From NCBI RefSeq assembly GCF_014653695.1, contig NZ_BNAR01000004.1, positions 390,645 to 454,644 on the forward strand: a stretch of DNA of 64,000 nt, read 5' to 3'. The notes beneath the pieces were generated by a model that was given only the letters and a program-made list of their open reading frames with translations, did not search any database and was not told where the DNA came from. The position numbers were made by a program, and so were the translations under genes. The DNA is from Lentzea cavernae (GTDB lineage: Bacteria; Actinomycetota; Actinomycetes; Mycobacteriales; Pseudonocardiaceae). Below are positions 53,520 through 62,301 of the stretch, in pieces (the first letter of the stretch is position 1; every line of letters begins with the position of its first letter).

Positions 53520-54236
53520 GGGTTGCTGGGGGTTGGAGGGCTTGCGCGGGTCGGCTTGACGGCGTTTGTCGCGTTCCAGCGGGGTTGGTCGCGTTCCTGG
53601 GGCTCCGTCGCCTTGCGAGGACGGGCGCGCGGGTCGGGACGAATCAAGGGCTGGCGATTGGGGCTTGACCTTGAGCCTCTGGCGAGGCGCTGAGACGGCC
53701 GGAAAAGCCGGGCTGAAAAGCGCCCGGCCGTGCCCGATAAGGGGTAGCACCCCGCCACTCAAGGTCAAGCCCCAATCGCCATGAGCGGGGTGCACCGCCG
53801 CCCAGAGCTTTCAGTTCGGACGGCTCGCTGCGCATCGCCACGCCAGGTTTCGTCCGAGGTTGCCCTTGCGATGTCGGCTGACCGGTTGGCACCGCGCGGG
53901 TGCCGCTGCGATGGCTGGCGCCGGTTCCAGCGGGGTTGGTCGCGTTCCTGGGGCCGGATCGCCTTGCGAGGACGGGCGCGCAGGTCGGGACGAATCATGG
54001 GGTTGCGATTGGGGCCTACCGCTACCCAGAGCTTTAGTTCAGACGGCTCGCTTGCATCGCCACGCCAGGTTTCGTCCGAGGTTGCCCTTGCATCGCCGGG
54101 CGGCGGTTGGCACCGCGCGGGTGCAGCTGCGATGACTGGCGCCGGTTCCAGCGGGGTGGTCACCTGCCGTGCGGGCGGTGGCTTGCGAGGGCGGGCGCGC
54201 AAGGTGCCGCGAACCACGCCGGCAGCACTGTTTCCC
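53520..54236. repeat. Non-coding insert with two diverged repeat families and a 23-bp inverted repeat
   Basis: The 717 bp between the flavin reductase and the hydrolase hold no convincing gene. Family 1 (core GGTCGCGTTCCTGGGGC, then CTTGCGAGGACGGGCGCGC) occurs at about 53576-53650 and 53927-54002, with a remnant near 54147-54200. Family 2 (starting GAGCTTT.AGTTC.GACGGCTCGCT) occurs at about 53806-53930 and 54029-54150. A perfect 23-bp inverted repeat (53653-53675 and 53758-53780) encloses 82 bp with further internal dyads. It looks like a REP/MITE-type intergenic element rather than a coding region. Confidence 0.65.
53653..53780. mobile_element. Possible MITE-like element bounded by 23-bp perfect inverted repeats
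   Basis: The arms GGCGATTGGGGCTTGACCTT(GAG) and the exact complement at 53758-53780 bound a 128-bp unit. No transposase gene is nearby. No clear target-site duplication is visible. It may alternatively act as a transcription terminator for the operon ending at 53519. Confidence 0.4.
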
Positions 54237-55031
54237 TCAGTGCGAGTCGAGCAGCCATTCCGTCGTCACGCGGATCGCCGGGGCCTGCCAGTGCGCGTCC
54301 ACCGGTGGGGCGATCTCCACCAGTCGGCTCGGGCACGTCAGGGCCTCCACCGCGCTGCGGGAGGAGGACACCGGCACGTCCGTGGGGCCTGCGCCGTGCA
54401 CCACCAGGGTTGGCGCGGTGATCACCGGCAGGACGCCTCGTGGCTGGAGCCAGAAGACCTCGTTCAGCATCGCCCGGCCGACCACGAAGGTGTCCGAGAC
54501 GCGCAGGTGGCCGTCGGTGAGCAGGGTGTGGCTCGCTTCGGGGCCCAGGAAGCCGTCTGACCACGAGGGGTTCGTGTCGGCGAAGTGTTCCTGGTAGTCG
54601 ATGAGCGGGTTGAACAGCACCACTGCGGTGACCTCGTCGGCTCGTCTGGCGGCGTAGCCCGCCGCCACTCCCCCGGTCAGGCCTGTTGCCAGGAGCGCCG
54701 CTGGGGCCGCGGACACGTTGTCGCGCAGGTGGGTCAGGGAGGCGCTGATGACGTTGAGGAGGCTGGAGAGGCTGAGGTCCTCCTGCCTGCCTTCGCTGGT
54801 GCCGTGTCCTGGCAGGTCGACGCGCAGGGTGGCCACGCCCTGGGCGGCCAGTTCTGCGGCCAGGCGGGGGTAGAAGCCGTTCTGGTCGCGGTCTGCGCCT
54901 TCGCCGTGGAGCAGCAGGGCTGTGCTGCTGGGGGTGCCGGTGGGCAGGACCGTGGTCGCGGACAGCCTCAGGCCGTCGTGGGCCCGCACGGTGGTCGTTC
55001 GGTGCAGGACTTCGGCGGTGGGCGCTGGCAT
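54237..55031 (-). CDS. Alpha/beta hydrolase-fold protein lacking a canonical nucleophile Ser
   Basis: A 264-aa alpha/beta hydrolase-fold protein. ATG 55031 has GAGGAG 7 nt upstream. It has the expected LLLHGEGADRDQNGFYPRLA and VATLRVDLPGHGTSEG segments. At the nucleophile elbow it reads LLATGLTGGVAAGYAA: no GxSxG, with Thr or Leu where Ser should be depending on alignment. Later VLPVITAPTLVVHGAG holds the usual acid region. It is opposite in direction to the surrounding bisindole genes. It could be a pathway chaperone/hydrolase or an unrelated passenger. Confidence 0.78.
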   Translation of the reverse strand: MPAPTAEVLHRTTTVRAHDGLRLSATTVLPTGTPSSTALLLHGEGADRDQNGFYPRLAAELAAQGVATLRVDLPGHGTSEGRQEDLSLSSLLNVISASLTHLRDNVSAAPAALLATGLTGGVAAGYAARRADEVTAVVLFNPLIDYQEHFADTNPSWSDGFLGPEASHTLLTDGHLRVSDTFVVGRAMLNEVFWLQPRGVLPVITAPTLVVHGAGPTDVPVSSSRSAVEALTCPSRLVEIAPPVDAHWQAPAIRVTTEWLLDSH

Positions 55032-55222
55032 GGCAGGGCTCCTCACGAGAGTGTGGGGTCAGTGTCGTGGGTGGACGGAGCGGTGCAGTGGGAGAAGGGG
55101 AGAAACTGTTGTGTCGCGCGGTATGAACTGCTCCGGTGGGCGGGTTGGGCACGCGGAACCGCGTGCGGTGCGGGTTCGCTGAGTGATGTGGGGGCGGGTG
55201 GGGCGGCGGGACGATTGCGGTC

Positions 55223-56728
55223 ATGAGTCCGGTGCACACGAACGTCCTGTCGGGCGGGCAACACTGGCCGCAGCGGCCGAAGCGGGTCACCGTGCTCGGC
55301 GCTGGGGTGGCGGGTCTTGTCGCGGCGCACGAGTTGGAGCGGCTGGGGCACAGCGTTCAGCTGTTGGAGGCACGGCTGGAGGTGGGTGGGAGGGTTCGCA
55401 CGCACGCGTTCGTGGGCAGGGGGCCGCTCGCCGAGCTCGGGGCCATGCGGATTCCCGCCTCGCACCACCGGACCATGCAGTGGATCGACCTGCTGGGGCT
55501 GAGCGACCGGGTGCGGCAGTTCCGCACGTTGTTCTCCGACGACGCGAGTTATCTGGAGACGCACACCGGGCATCTGCGGGTGCGTGAGGCGACGTCGGTG
55601 CTCGTGGAGGAGTTCCGTCGTGGGCTGCCGCCTGGTTCGTACCGCGAGGAGTCGGTGCTGGCGGCCACGTGGTTGACCGCGAGTGTGAACGCCGTCGCGC
55701 CCGGTGCGTTCCGGACGAACCTGCACAGCGATCTCAACCTTGAGTTGCTGGACCTGCTCGACGGCATCGAGGTGCGGCCGTTCTTCGTGAGCACCGGTGG
55801 CATCGAGCGGCTCGACGTCAACCGGTTCTTCGCCGGCAACCCGAAGTTCGCGGCGCGCAGCCGTCTCGCGCACTTCTTCGACGACATCACCGTGGAGACG
55901 TCGTCGGCGCTGTTCCGGCTCGAGGGCGGGATGGACCAGATCACCGTCCGGCTGGCCGAGAGCCTGCGCGGGCCGGTGCACCGCGGCCGCCAAGTGGTCG
56001 GGCTGCACGTGCGACCCGACGGGGTGGTCGTGGAGACCAGGCGGGGCCTGGACGTCGTCGCGACGCATTGCGACTACGTGTTGTGCACCGTGCCGTTCTC
56101 GGTGGTGAGGCGGATGAACCTGAGCGGCCTCGACGACGACAAGCTCGCGACCGTGCACGACATGCAGTACTGGCCTGCCACGAAGATCGCGGTGCACTGC
56201 GAGGACGCGTTCTGGGAGAGCGACGGCATCAGCGGTGGTGGCTCGTTCACCGGTGGCCTGGTGCGCCAGACCTACTACCCGCCGGTCGAGAGCGATCCCC
56301 GGCTCGGCGCGGCACTGCTCGCGAGCTACACGATCGGCCCGGACGCGGACGCGCTGGCGCAGATCTCGCCGGAGAAGCGGGAACGCGTCGTGCTCGACGA
56401 GCTCAGCCGGATCCACCCCGAGCTGAGGAGGCCGGGAATGGTGCTCGACGTGGTGACCCAGGCCTGGGGTGAGGACTTCTCCAGCATGGGGGCGGCGTCG
56501 GTGCGGTGGAGCAAGGACGTTGCCACGTCGGAGGAGGAACGGGCGCTGGCGGCCAAGCCGCAGGGCACGTTGTTCTTCGCCGGCGAGCACTGCTCGACCT
56601 ACCCGGCGTGGATCGAGGGCGCGATCGAGTCCGGTCTCGCCGCGGCGCAAGAGATCCACGCGGGAACCCCGGTCGAACGCCCGGTCGTGGCCTCCGGCTA
56701 CCGGCGCATGCGCGGGGGCGCGGCATGA
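55223..56728 (+). CDS. rebO: L-tryptophan oxidase (RebO-like flavin amine oxidase)
   Basis: A 501-aa FAD enzyme of the L-amino-acid/monoamine oxidase family. The N-terminal FAD motif is VTVLGAGVAGLVAAHELERLG, then GGRVRTH and ELGAMRIP. The C-terminal FAD signature is LFFAGEHCSTYPAWIEGAIESG. RebO-type enzymes oxidise (chloro)tryptophan to the indole-3-pyruvate imine used by the RebD-like synthase. It starts the second co-linear block (O-C-P) behind a 191-bp divergent spacer, and its stop overlaps the RebC-like start by 4 bp. Confidence 0.9.
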   Translation: MSPVHTNVLSGGQHWPQRPKRVTVLGAGVAGLVAAHELERLGHSVQLLEARLEVGGRVRTHAFVGRGPLAELGAMRIPASHHRTMQWIDLLGLSDRVRQFRTLFSDDASYLETHTGHLRVREATSVLVEEFRRGLPPGSYREESVLAATWLTASVNAVAPGAFRTNLHSDLNLELLDLLDGIEVRPFFVSTGGIERLDVNRFFAGNPKFAARSRLAHFFDDITVETSSALFRLEGGMDQITVRLAESLRGPVHRGRQVVGLHVRPDGVVVETRRGLDVVATHCDYVLCTVPFSVVRRMNLSGLDDDKLATVHDMQYWPATKIAVHCEDAFWESDGISGGGSFTGGLVRQTYYPPVESDPRLGAALLASYTIGPDADALAQISPEKRERVVLDELSRIHPELRRPGMVLDVVTQAWGEDFSSMGAASVRWSKDVATSEEERALAAKPQGTLFFAGEHCSTYPAWIEGAIESGLAAAQEIHAGTPVERPVVASGYRRMRGGAA

Positions 56729-58338
56729 ACTCACGCACGAACTCAGGGGAGAACGACGTGCTCGACACCGAAGTGGTCATCGTCGGCGGCGGGCCGACCG
56801 GCATGGCCACCGCGCTGGAACTGCGGTCGCGGGGCGTGGACTTCGTCCTGGTCGAGGCGGGCGACGGCACCGTGAGCCACCCCAAGGTGTCCAGCATCGG
56901 GCCGCGGTCCATGGAGTTCTTCCGGCGCTGGGGCGTCGCGGACGACATCCGACACTCCGGCTGGCCGGACGACCACCCGCTGGACTGCGTGTGGACGACC
57001 CGGATCGGCGGCCACGAGCTGTTCCGCCTCCCCCGCCACACGATGGCCACCCGCCCGGACTTCCGGCACACCCCGGAACCGGACGCGATCTGCCCGCAGC
57101 ACTGGCTCGGTCCGTTGCTGCGCAACGCTGTGGGCGTGCACCCGGACGGGCCGGTGCGGATGAGCACGCGGCTGGAGTCGTTCACGCAGGACGACACCGG
57201 CGTGCACGCGGTGCTGAGCGACGGCACCGAGGTGCGGGCGCAGTACCTGATCGCCTGCGACGGCGCGAGCTCGCCGATCCGCAAGCACCTCGGCATCGCC
57301 GCGCCCGCCGTGCACGACACGCTGGTCTTCCGCAACGTCCTGTTCCGCGCGCCCGAACTGCGCGAGCGGCTCGGTGACAAGATCGCGAACTTCTTCTACC
57401 TGATGATCTCCTCGGCGTTGCGCTTCCCCGTTCGCGCGTTGGACGGACGCGGCCTGTACCGGATGACCGTAGGACTGCAGGGCTCGCCGGAGTCGTTGCA
57501 GGATGCCGAAGCGTTGGTGCGCAAGGCGATCGCGTTCGACACCCCGGTGGAGGTGCTGTCCGACAACGAGTGGCACCTCGTGCACCGGGTCGCCGAGGAC
57601 TTCCGCTCCGGCAGGGTCTTCCTCGTCGGGGACTCGGCGCACACGCTGTCGCCGTCGGGCGGGTTCGGCATGAACACCGGCATCTGCGGGGCCGCCGACC
57701 TCGGCTGGAAGCTCACCGCCGCGCTGCGCGGGTGGGCGGGCCCGGACCTGCTCGACAGCTACGCGCGGGAACGCCGGCCGGTCGCGTTCGAGGGTCTGGA
57801 GGAGGCGAACCGCAACCTGGAACGCGCGATGCGCCGCGAGGTCCCGCCGTTCCTGAACGACGACACCCCGCAGGGCGCGGCGATGCGGGCGAAGATCAGC
57901 GAGGGGTTGCGGAGCGGTGGTGTGGCCCGGGAGTTCGACGCGCCGGAGATCCACCTCGGCTTCACCTACGCCGGGTCCGGGCTCGTGATCGACGACCCGA
58001 CGGCGGAGAACCTGGAGGACCGCAGGCCGAATACCCGGCCGGGTTCCCGCGCGCCGCACGAGTGGGTGAAGGACGGCATGTCCACATTGGACCTCTTCGG
58101 GGACGGGTTCGTGCTGGTGCACTTCGAGGACTCCGCACGGCTGGCGTCGTTCGCGAAGGCGTTCGAGTCGCGGGGCATCCCGTTCCGTGCGGAGAGGCTG
58201 GACTCGCCGGAGATCGCCCGGATCTACGAACGGCCGTTCGTCCTGGTGCGACCGGACGGGCACGTGGCGTGGCGCGGTGCGGATCTCCCCGCGGACGCCG
58301 GGACGATCGCCGACACCGTGCGCGGAGGTGCGCGATGA
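56725..58338 (+). CDS. rebC: RebC/StaC-like FAD monooxygenase
   Basis: A 537-aa class A flavoprotein close in size to RebC. It has VVIVGGGPTGMATALELRSRG, SHPKVSSIGPRSMEFFRRWG, DG motif YLIACDGASSPIRKH and GD motif VFLVGDSAHTLSPSGGFGMN, plus a C-terminal thioredoxin-like domain. RebC acts with the P450 RebP to turn chromopyrrolic acid into the indolocarbazole core: the RebC type yields the arcyriaflavin imide, StaC yields K252c. Overlaps of 4 bp on both sides tie it to RebO- and RebP-like genes. RebC-versus-StaC outcome was not resolved from sequence. Confidence 0.9.
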   Translation: MNSRTNSGENDVLDTEVVIVGGGPTGMATALELRSRGVDFVLVEAGDGTVSHPKVSSIGPRSMEFFRRWGVADDIRHSGWPDDHPLDCVWTTRIGGHELFRLPRHTMATRPDFRHTPEPDAICPQHWLGPLLRNAVGVHPDGPVRMSTRLESFTQDDTGVHAVLSDGTEVRAQYLIACDGASSPIRKHLGIAAPAVHDTLVFRNVLFRAPELRERLGDKIANFFYLMISSALRFPVRALDGRGLYRMTVGLQGSPESLQDAEALVRKAIAFDTPVEVLSDNEWHLVHRVAEDFRSGRVFLVGDSAHTLSPSGGFGMNTGICGAADLGWKLTAALRGWAGPDLLDSYARERRPVAFEGLEEANRNLERAMRREVPPFLNDDTPQGAAMRAKISEGLRSGGVAREFDAPEIHLGFTYAGSGLVIDDPTAENLEDRRPNTRPGSRAPHEWVKDGMSTLDLFGDGFVLVHFEDSARLASFAKAFESRGIPFRAERLDSPEIARIYERPFVLVRPDGHVAWRGADLPADAGTIADTVRGGAR

Positions 58339-59513
58339 AACCGTTCTCCCTCAAGGACTGGCCGGACGAGGACCTGCACGACCCGTTCCCGGTGTTCGCC
58401 CGCTACCTCGCGGCCGGGCCCGTGCAGTTCGCAGGCGGCACCTGCTACGTGTTCGGCCACGACGCCGCGGTCGAGGTGCTGACCAGTGCCGCGTTCGGCC
58501 GGCGGTCGCCGTCGGGCGGGGGCAGCCCGGTGTCGGTGACCTCGGCGCTGCGCACGCTCGTGGAGAACTGGCTGGTCTTCCTCGACCCGCCGCGGCACAC
58601 CGAGCTGCGATCGGTGCTGAACAAGGAGTTCTCGCCCTCCGTCGTGACGAACCTCCGGCCGCGGATCACCGAGCTCGCCGAGACCCTGCTGACCGATCTG
58701 CCCGTCACGTTCGACCTGGTGGAGAGGTTCTCCGCGCCCCTGCCGATCCTGGTCATCTCCGACCTGCTCGGCGTGCCGCGCGAGGACTCGGGGTGGCTGC
58801 GGGACAGGGCGGTCGACCTGCAGGAGGCGAGCAGCGTCAGGGCGGCGGCGAACCCGGACGCGCACGCCGTCGCCGACCGGGCCGCGCGCGAGCTCCGCGA
58901 CTACTTCCTCGCGCTGATGCAGACGCGGCGGTCCGATCCGGGCGACGACCTGGTGTCGTTGATGGTGTCCGCCCAGACGCGGGGCGAGCCGTTGTCGTCG
59001 GACGAGATCGTCGGCACCTGCGTGCACCTGATGACCGCCGGGCACGAGACGACGACCAACGTGCTGAGCAAGTCGGTGCTGGCGCTGGCGTCACGGCCCG
59101 AGGCGCTCGCGGAGCTGCGCCGCGGCGTGACCCCGGCCGCCGTCGAGGAGCTGGTGCGGTTCGACCCGCCCGTGCAGGCCGTCGGGCGGTGGGCGCACGA
59201 GGACGCCGTCGTCGCGGGCGTCCCGATCCCGGCCGGCACCAGGGTGATGGTGATGCTCGGTGCGGCGAACCGTGATCCTGCCCGGTTCGCCGCACCGGAT
59301 TCACTGGACCTGAGCCGCGCCGGTGGCCGCAACACCGGCTTCGGACTCGGCATCCACTACTGCCTCGGCGCCACCCTGGCCCGCGCCGAGCTGGAGATCG
59401 GGCTCGGCCTGCTCCTCGCGGCACTGGGCGACTACGCGGTGGACAGCGTGAAGTTCCCGCACGACATCGTGTTCCACGGCCCGCACAGCGTCGTCGTGAC
59501 CCGGTCCGGCTGA
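58335..59513 (+). CDS. rebP: Cytochrome P450 (RebP/StaP-like, CYP245 type)
   Basis: A 392-aa P450. I-helix MTAGHETTTNVLSKS, heme loop FGLGIHYCLGATLARAELE with the Cys ligand. RebP/StaP performs the aryl-aryl coupling and oxidative decarboxylation of chromopyrrolic acid with RebC/StaC. It directly follows the RebC-like gene with a 4-bp overlap. No ferredoxin is encoded beside it, so it must borrow one. It ends 4 bp before the stop of the convergent regulator gene. Confidence 0.92.
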   Translation: MKPFSLKDWPDEDLHDPFPVFARYLAAGPVQFAGGTCYVFGHDAAVEVLTSAAFGRRSPSGGGSPVSVTSALRTLVENWLVFLDPPRHTELRSVLNKEFSPSVVTNLRPRITELAETLLTDLPVTFDLVERFSAPLPILVISDLLGVPREDSGWLRDRAVDLQEASSVRAAANPDAHAVADRAARELRDYFLALMQTRRSDPGDDLVSLMVSAQTRGEPLSSDEIVGTCVHLMTAGHETTTNVLSKSVLALASRPEALAELRRGVTPAAVEELVRFDPPVQAVGRWAHEDAVVAGVPIPAGTRVMVMLGAANRDPARFAAPDSLDLSRAGGRNTGFGLGIHYCLGATLARAELEIGLGLLLAALGDYAVDSVKFPHDIVFHGPHSVVVTRSG

Positions 59514-59517
59514 CGGG

Positions 59518-62301
59518 TCAGGGCGCGATGCGGGCCAGGTCGACGCGGGAGCGGATGTCGAGCTTGCGGTAGATCTGCCGGAGGTGGAACCCGACGGTGT
59601 GCGGGGAGACGAACAGCTCGGTGGCCACCTGCCGGTTGGTCAGGCCGTGCGCGACGAGCGCGGCGACCTTCGCCTCGGTCGTGGTGAGGCTCTCCCAGCC
59701 GGATTCGGGACGGGTCTCGTAGTTCCAGTGCCGCCGCCGCACGCCGAGCCGGCGGAGCTTGCGCCGCACCCGTGCCGCGTCCCACGCCGCGCCGAACTCG
59801 TCGTAGTGCTCCATCGCCCTGTCGAGCTCCAGCACGGCCTGCTCCCGGTCGTCGTCGCGCAGCAGCGACCCCAGGTCCTCGACCAGCGACGCCACCGCCC
59901 ACACGTCGTCGCCGTAGAGGTCCTCCAGGCACGCCAGCGCCCCGACGTCACCGTCGAGCAGCGCCCGGCCGTGCCGTGCCGCGGCGACGAACGCGGAGTG
60001 GTCCGGGTTCATCGCGGCGATCTCCTCGGCGGTGACGACGATCAGCTTGGCGTGGTCGGTCTCCCCCGCGCTCAGCGCCGTGCGCACCGCCCAGGACGTC
60101 GATGACGGGTCCTCCAGGACCAGCCGCCGGCGCGAGGCCGGGTCCTCGAGCACCTCGCGCAGCTCCTCCACCGCCTCCCGCGCGCCGCGGCCGGCGGAGG
60201 TGAGCAGCGCGGACAGCAGGCAGCGCAACAGCAACGGCGGACCACCGGGCACCCGGCTCTCCAGGCCGCGCAGGTGCCGCGTCGCCGCCGCCAGGTCGCC
60301 CTTGCGCAACGCCGCCATCACCAGCACCGCGCGCAACTGCGGTTCGTACACGGGCGTCCCGGCGCGTTCGGACGCCTGCAGCCCCGCTGTCGCGTCGGCC
60401 TCCGCGGCGGCCAGGTCGCCCTTGACCAGGAGGACCTCGGCCCGCAGGGCGAGCGGCAACGAGCTGAGCACGCCCATGTTCCGCTCGTCGATCGAACGCC
60501 GCGCCTGCTCGGCCGCCTCGAAGGCCTCGTCGAGCCTGCGCACCCTGGTGAGCATCCACGCCCGCATCCACAGCGGGTCGGCCTGGCAGACCTCGGACAG
60601 GTCCGGTTGCAGCGCGATGGCCTCGTCGGTGGTCGCGAGCGCCTCGTTCAGCTCGCCCTCGCGCCACCGCACCCGTGCGCGGACGGTGAGCGCGGCCGCC
60701 CGGACCTCGTCGCTGTAGGTGCAGGGGTCTGCCAGCACCCGGTCGGCCATGTCGACGACCTCACGGCGTTCCTCGCCGGAGAAGGTGTTGAGCAGCAACA
60801 GGTCCGGCCACGGCTCCTGGTCCTCCCGCCTGCGGGCGACCACGTCCTCCGCCGCCGCCTCGTCGCCGCGCAGCATCAACGCCGTCGCGAGCCAGTTGCG
60901 CAGCGGGCCGGACTCCGCGGTGCACGTGCGGAGCTGTTCGGTGGCGAGGTCCACGGCCGTGCCGAGGTCGCCCAGGCGCACCAGCGCGGCGACCGCGGTG
61001 GTGGCCAGCACCACCCTGTCGGCGCTGTCCGGGGGTGCGATCTCGAGGCCTCGGGTGGCGAGCGCGGCGGCGGTCTGCGGCGCCGTGGGGAGCAGACCGA
61101 GCACGGCCTCGCGGATGATCCGGATGGCGCCCTCGTCGCCCGGCTTCGCGCAGTGCACCAGGTGCACCGCGGCGGCCTCGGCACGGCGCTGCTCGACCAG
61201 CATCGTCGCCGCCTGCCGGTGCAGCATCGAGCGCAGCAACGCGGGCACGGTGCCGAGCACCACGAGCCACACCGGTTCGCGGTGGAAGGTGAACTCGTCC
61301 CCGTCGCTGTCGATCACTCCGGCGCGGATGGCCTCCTGCAGGGGCCCGAGCAGCTGCGACGTCCGCTCGCCCAGCATCTCGGCGAGGTCCTGCGGCGGGA
61401 ACCTGCCGCCGAGCACCGCGGCGACCTGCAGCACCTCCCGCGACCGCAGCGACAACCGCCCCAGCCGCGCGCGGACCATGCGCACGAACGCCTCCGGCAG
61501 CCGCGCGCCCGGTTCGGCCTCGACCACCGGCGGCACGCTCACGGCACCACACGCCAGCTCGACGACCCCGCCGGAGACGGTCAGACACTGCTCCTGCCGC
61601 AGGGCCAGCACCAGGTCGACGATGGCCTGCGGTTCGCCTCCCACGCTCTCGCACAGCGCGATGACGTCCGGATCGGGCGTGGCCGTGAGCAGGCCCTCGA
61701 CCAGGCTGACGACCGCGGCGCCGGACAGCGGTTCCAGCGGCCCGAGTCTCTTCGCGCGCTGCCGGCGGACCAGCGAGTGCAGCAACTGGCCGTTCGGCGA
61801 CTCGGCGTGCGCCGAGTCCAGCGCGAACAACCACAGCACCGGCGCGGCGCCGAACTTCGCCATCACCACGCCGAACGCGTGCAGCAACGCGGGTTCCGCC
61901 CACTGCACGTCGTCGACGACCACCAGCACCGGCTCGTCGCGCAGGTGCCCGGCGAGCTGCGCCTCGCACCCTGCCGCGAGCACGGCGATGCGGTCGTCCT
62001 CGCTGCGCACCGCGCGCGTGGTGACCAGCGAGACGGGCCGGCCGGCACGGGGTGAGACGCCGTCCACGACGGCGAACCCGTGCCGCGCCGCCAGCGCCGC
62101 TGCTCGCTCCAGCACCCACGTCTTCCCGGAACCCGACTCGGACTGCAGCACGACGACGTGCGCCGCGGCGCCTGCGCCGATCGTGGAGATCAAGTCCTCG
62201 ACCACGCCCAGCTCGGCCTCACGGCCGTGCGGCGGTGCTACCGCCGCCACGCTGGGCACGAACGAGGGATCGAAGCCCTTTTCCAGATTCCCCTGAGACA
62301 C
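59518..62301 (-). CDS. LuxR/LAL-family pathway regulator (RebR-like)
   Basis: A large ATP-binding regulator of the LAL class, 927 aa from the GTG at 62301. That GTG has AGGAGA 6 nt upstream; a 946-aa reading from 62358 is less likely. Walker A is in LQSESGSGKTWVLERA near residue 55 and Walker B in VLVVVDDVQWAEP. A long TPR-like helical region follows. The C-terminal LuxR HTH is TTTEAKVAALVAHGLTNRQV, then LFVSPHTVGFHLRQIYRKL. LAL regulators of this type (RebR) activate bisindole clusters. It converges with the P450 gene. Confidence 0.9.
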   Translation of the reverse strand: MSQGNLEKGFDPSFVPSVAAVAPPHGREAELGVVEDLISTIGAGAAAHVVVLQSESGSGKTWVLERAAALAARHGFAVVDGVSPRAGRPVSLVTTRAVRSEDDRIAVLAAGCEAQLAGHLRDEPVLVVVDDVQWAEPALLHAFGVVMAKFGAAPVLWLFALDSAHAESPNGQLLHSLVRRQRAKRLGPLEPLSGAAVVSLVEGLLTATPDPDVIALCESVGGEPQAIVDLVLALRQEQCLTVSGGVVELACGAVSVPPVVEAEPGARLPEAFVRMVRARLGRLSLRSREVLQVAAVLGGRFPPQDLAEMLGERTSQLLGPLQEAIRAGVIDSDGDEFTFHREPVWLVVLGTVPALLRSMLHRQAATMLVEQRRAEAAAVHLVHCAKPGDEGAIRIIREAVLGLLPTAPQTAAALATRGLEIAPPDSADRVVLATTAVAALVRLGDLGTAVDLATEQLRTCTAESGPLRNWLATALMLRGDEAAAEDVVARRREDQEPWPDLLLLNTFSGEERREVVDMADRVLADPCTYSDEVRAAALTVRARVRWREGELNEALATTDEAIALQPDLSEVCQADPLWMRAWMLTRVRRLDEAFEAAEQARRSIDERNMGVLSSLPLALRAEVLLVKGDLAAAEADATAGLQASERAGTPVYEPQLRAVLVMAALRKGDLAAATRHLRGLESRVPGGPPLLLRCLLSALLTSAGRGAREAVEELREVLEDPASRRRLVLEDPSSTSWAVRTALSAGETDHAKLIVVTAEEIAAMNPDHSAFVAAARHGRALLDGDVGALACLEDLYGDDVWAVASLVEDLGSLLRDDDREQAVLELDRAMEHYDEFGAAWDAARVRRKLRRLGVRRRHWNYETRPESGWESLTTTEAKVAALVAHGLTNRQVATELFVSPHTVGFHLRQIYRKLDIRSRVDLARIAP

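Noticed and set aside
53781-54560. Plus-strand open frame across the repeat region
   Set aside because: It is made of the two repeat families and then antisense of the hydrolase gene; no domain and no ribosome site.
41650-62301. Interpretation as a rebeccamycin or staurosporine cluster
   Set aside because: No N-glycosyltransferase or sugar-biosynthesis genes are present, the halogenase is PyrH-type and two additional flavin oxygenases are present.
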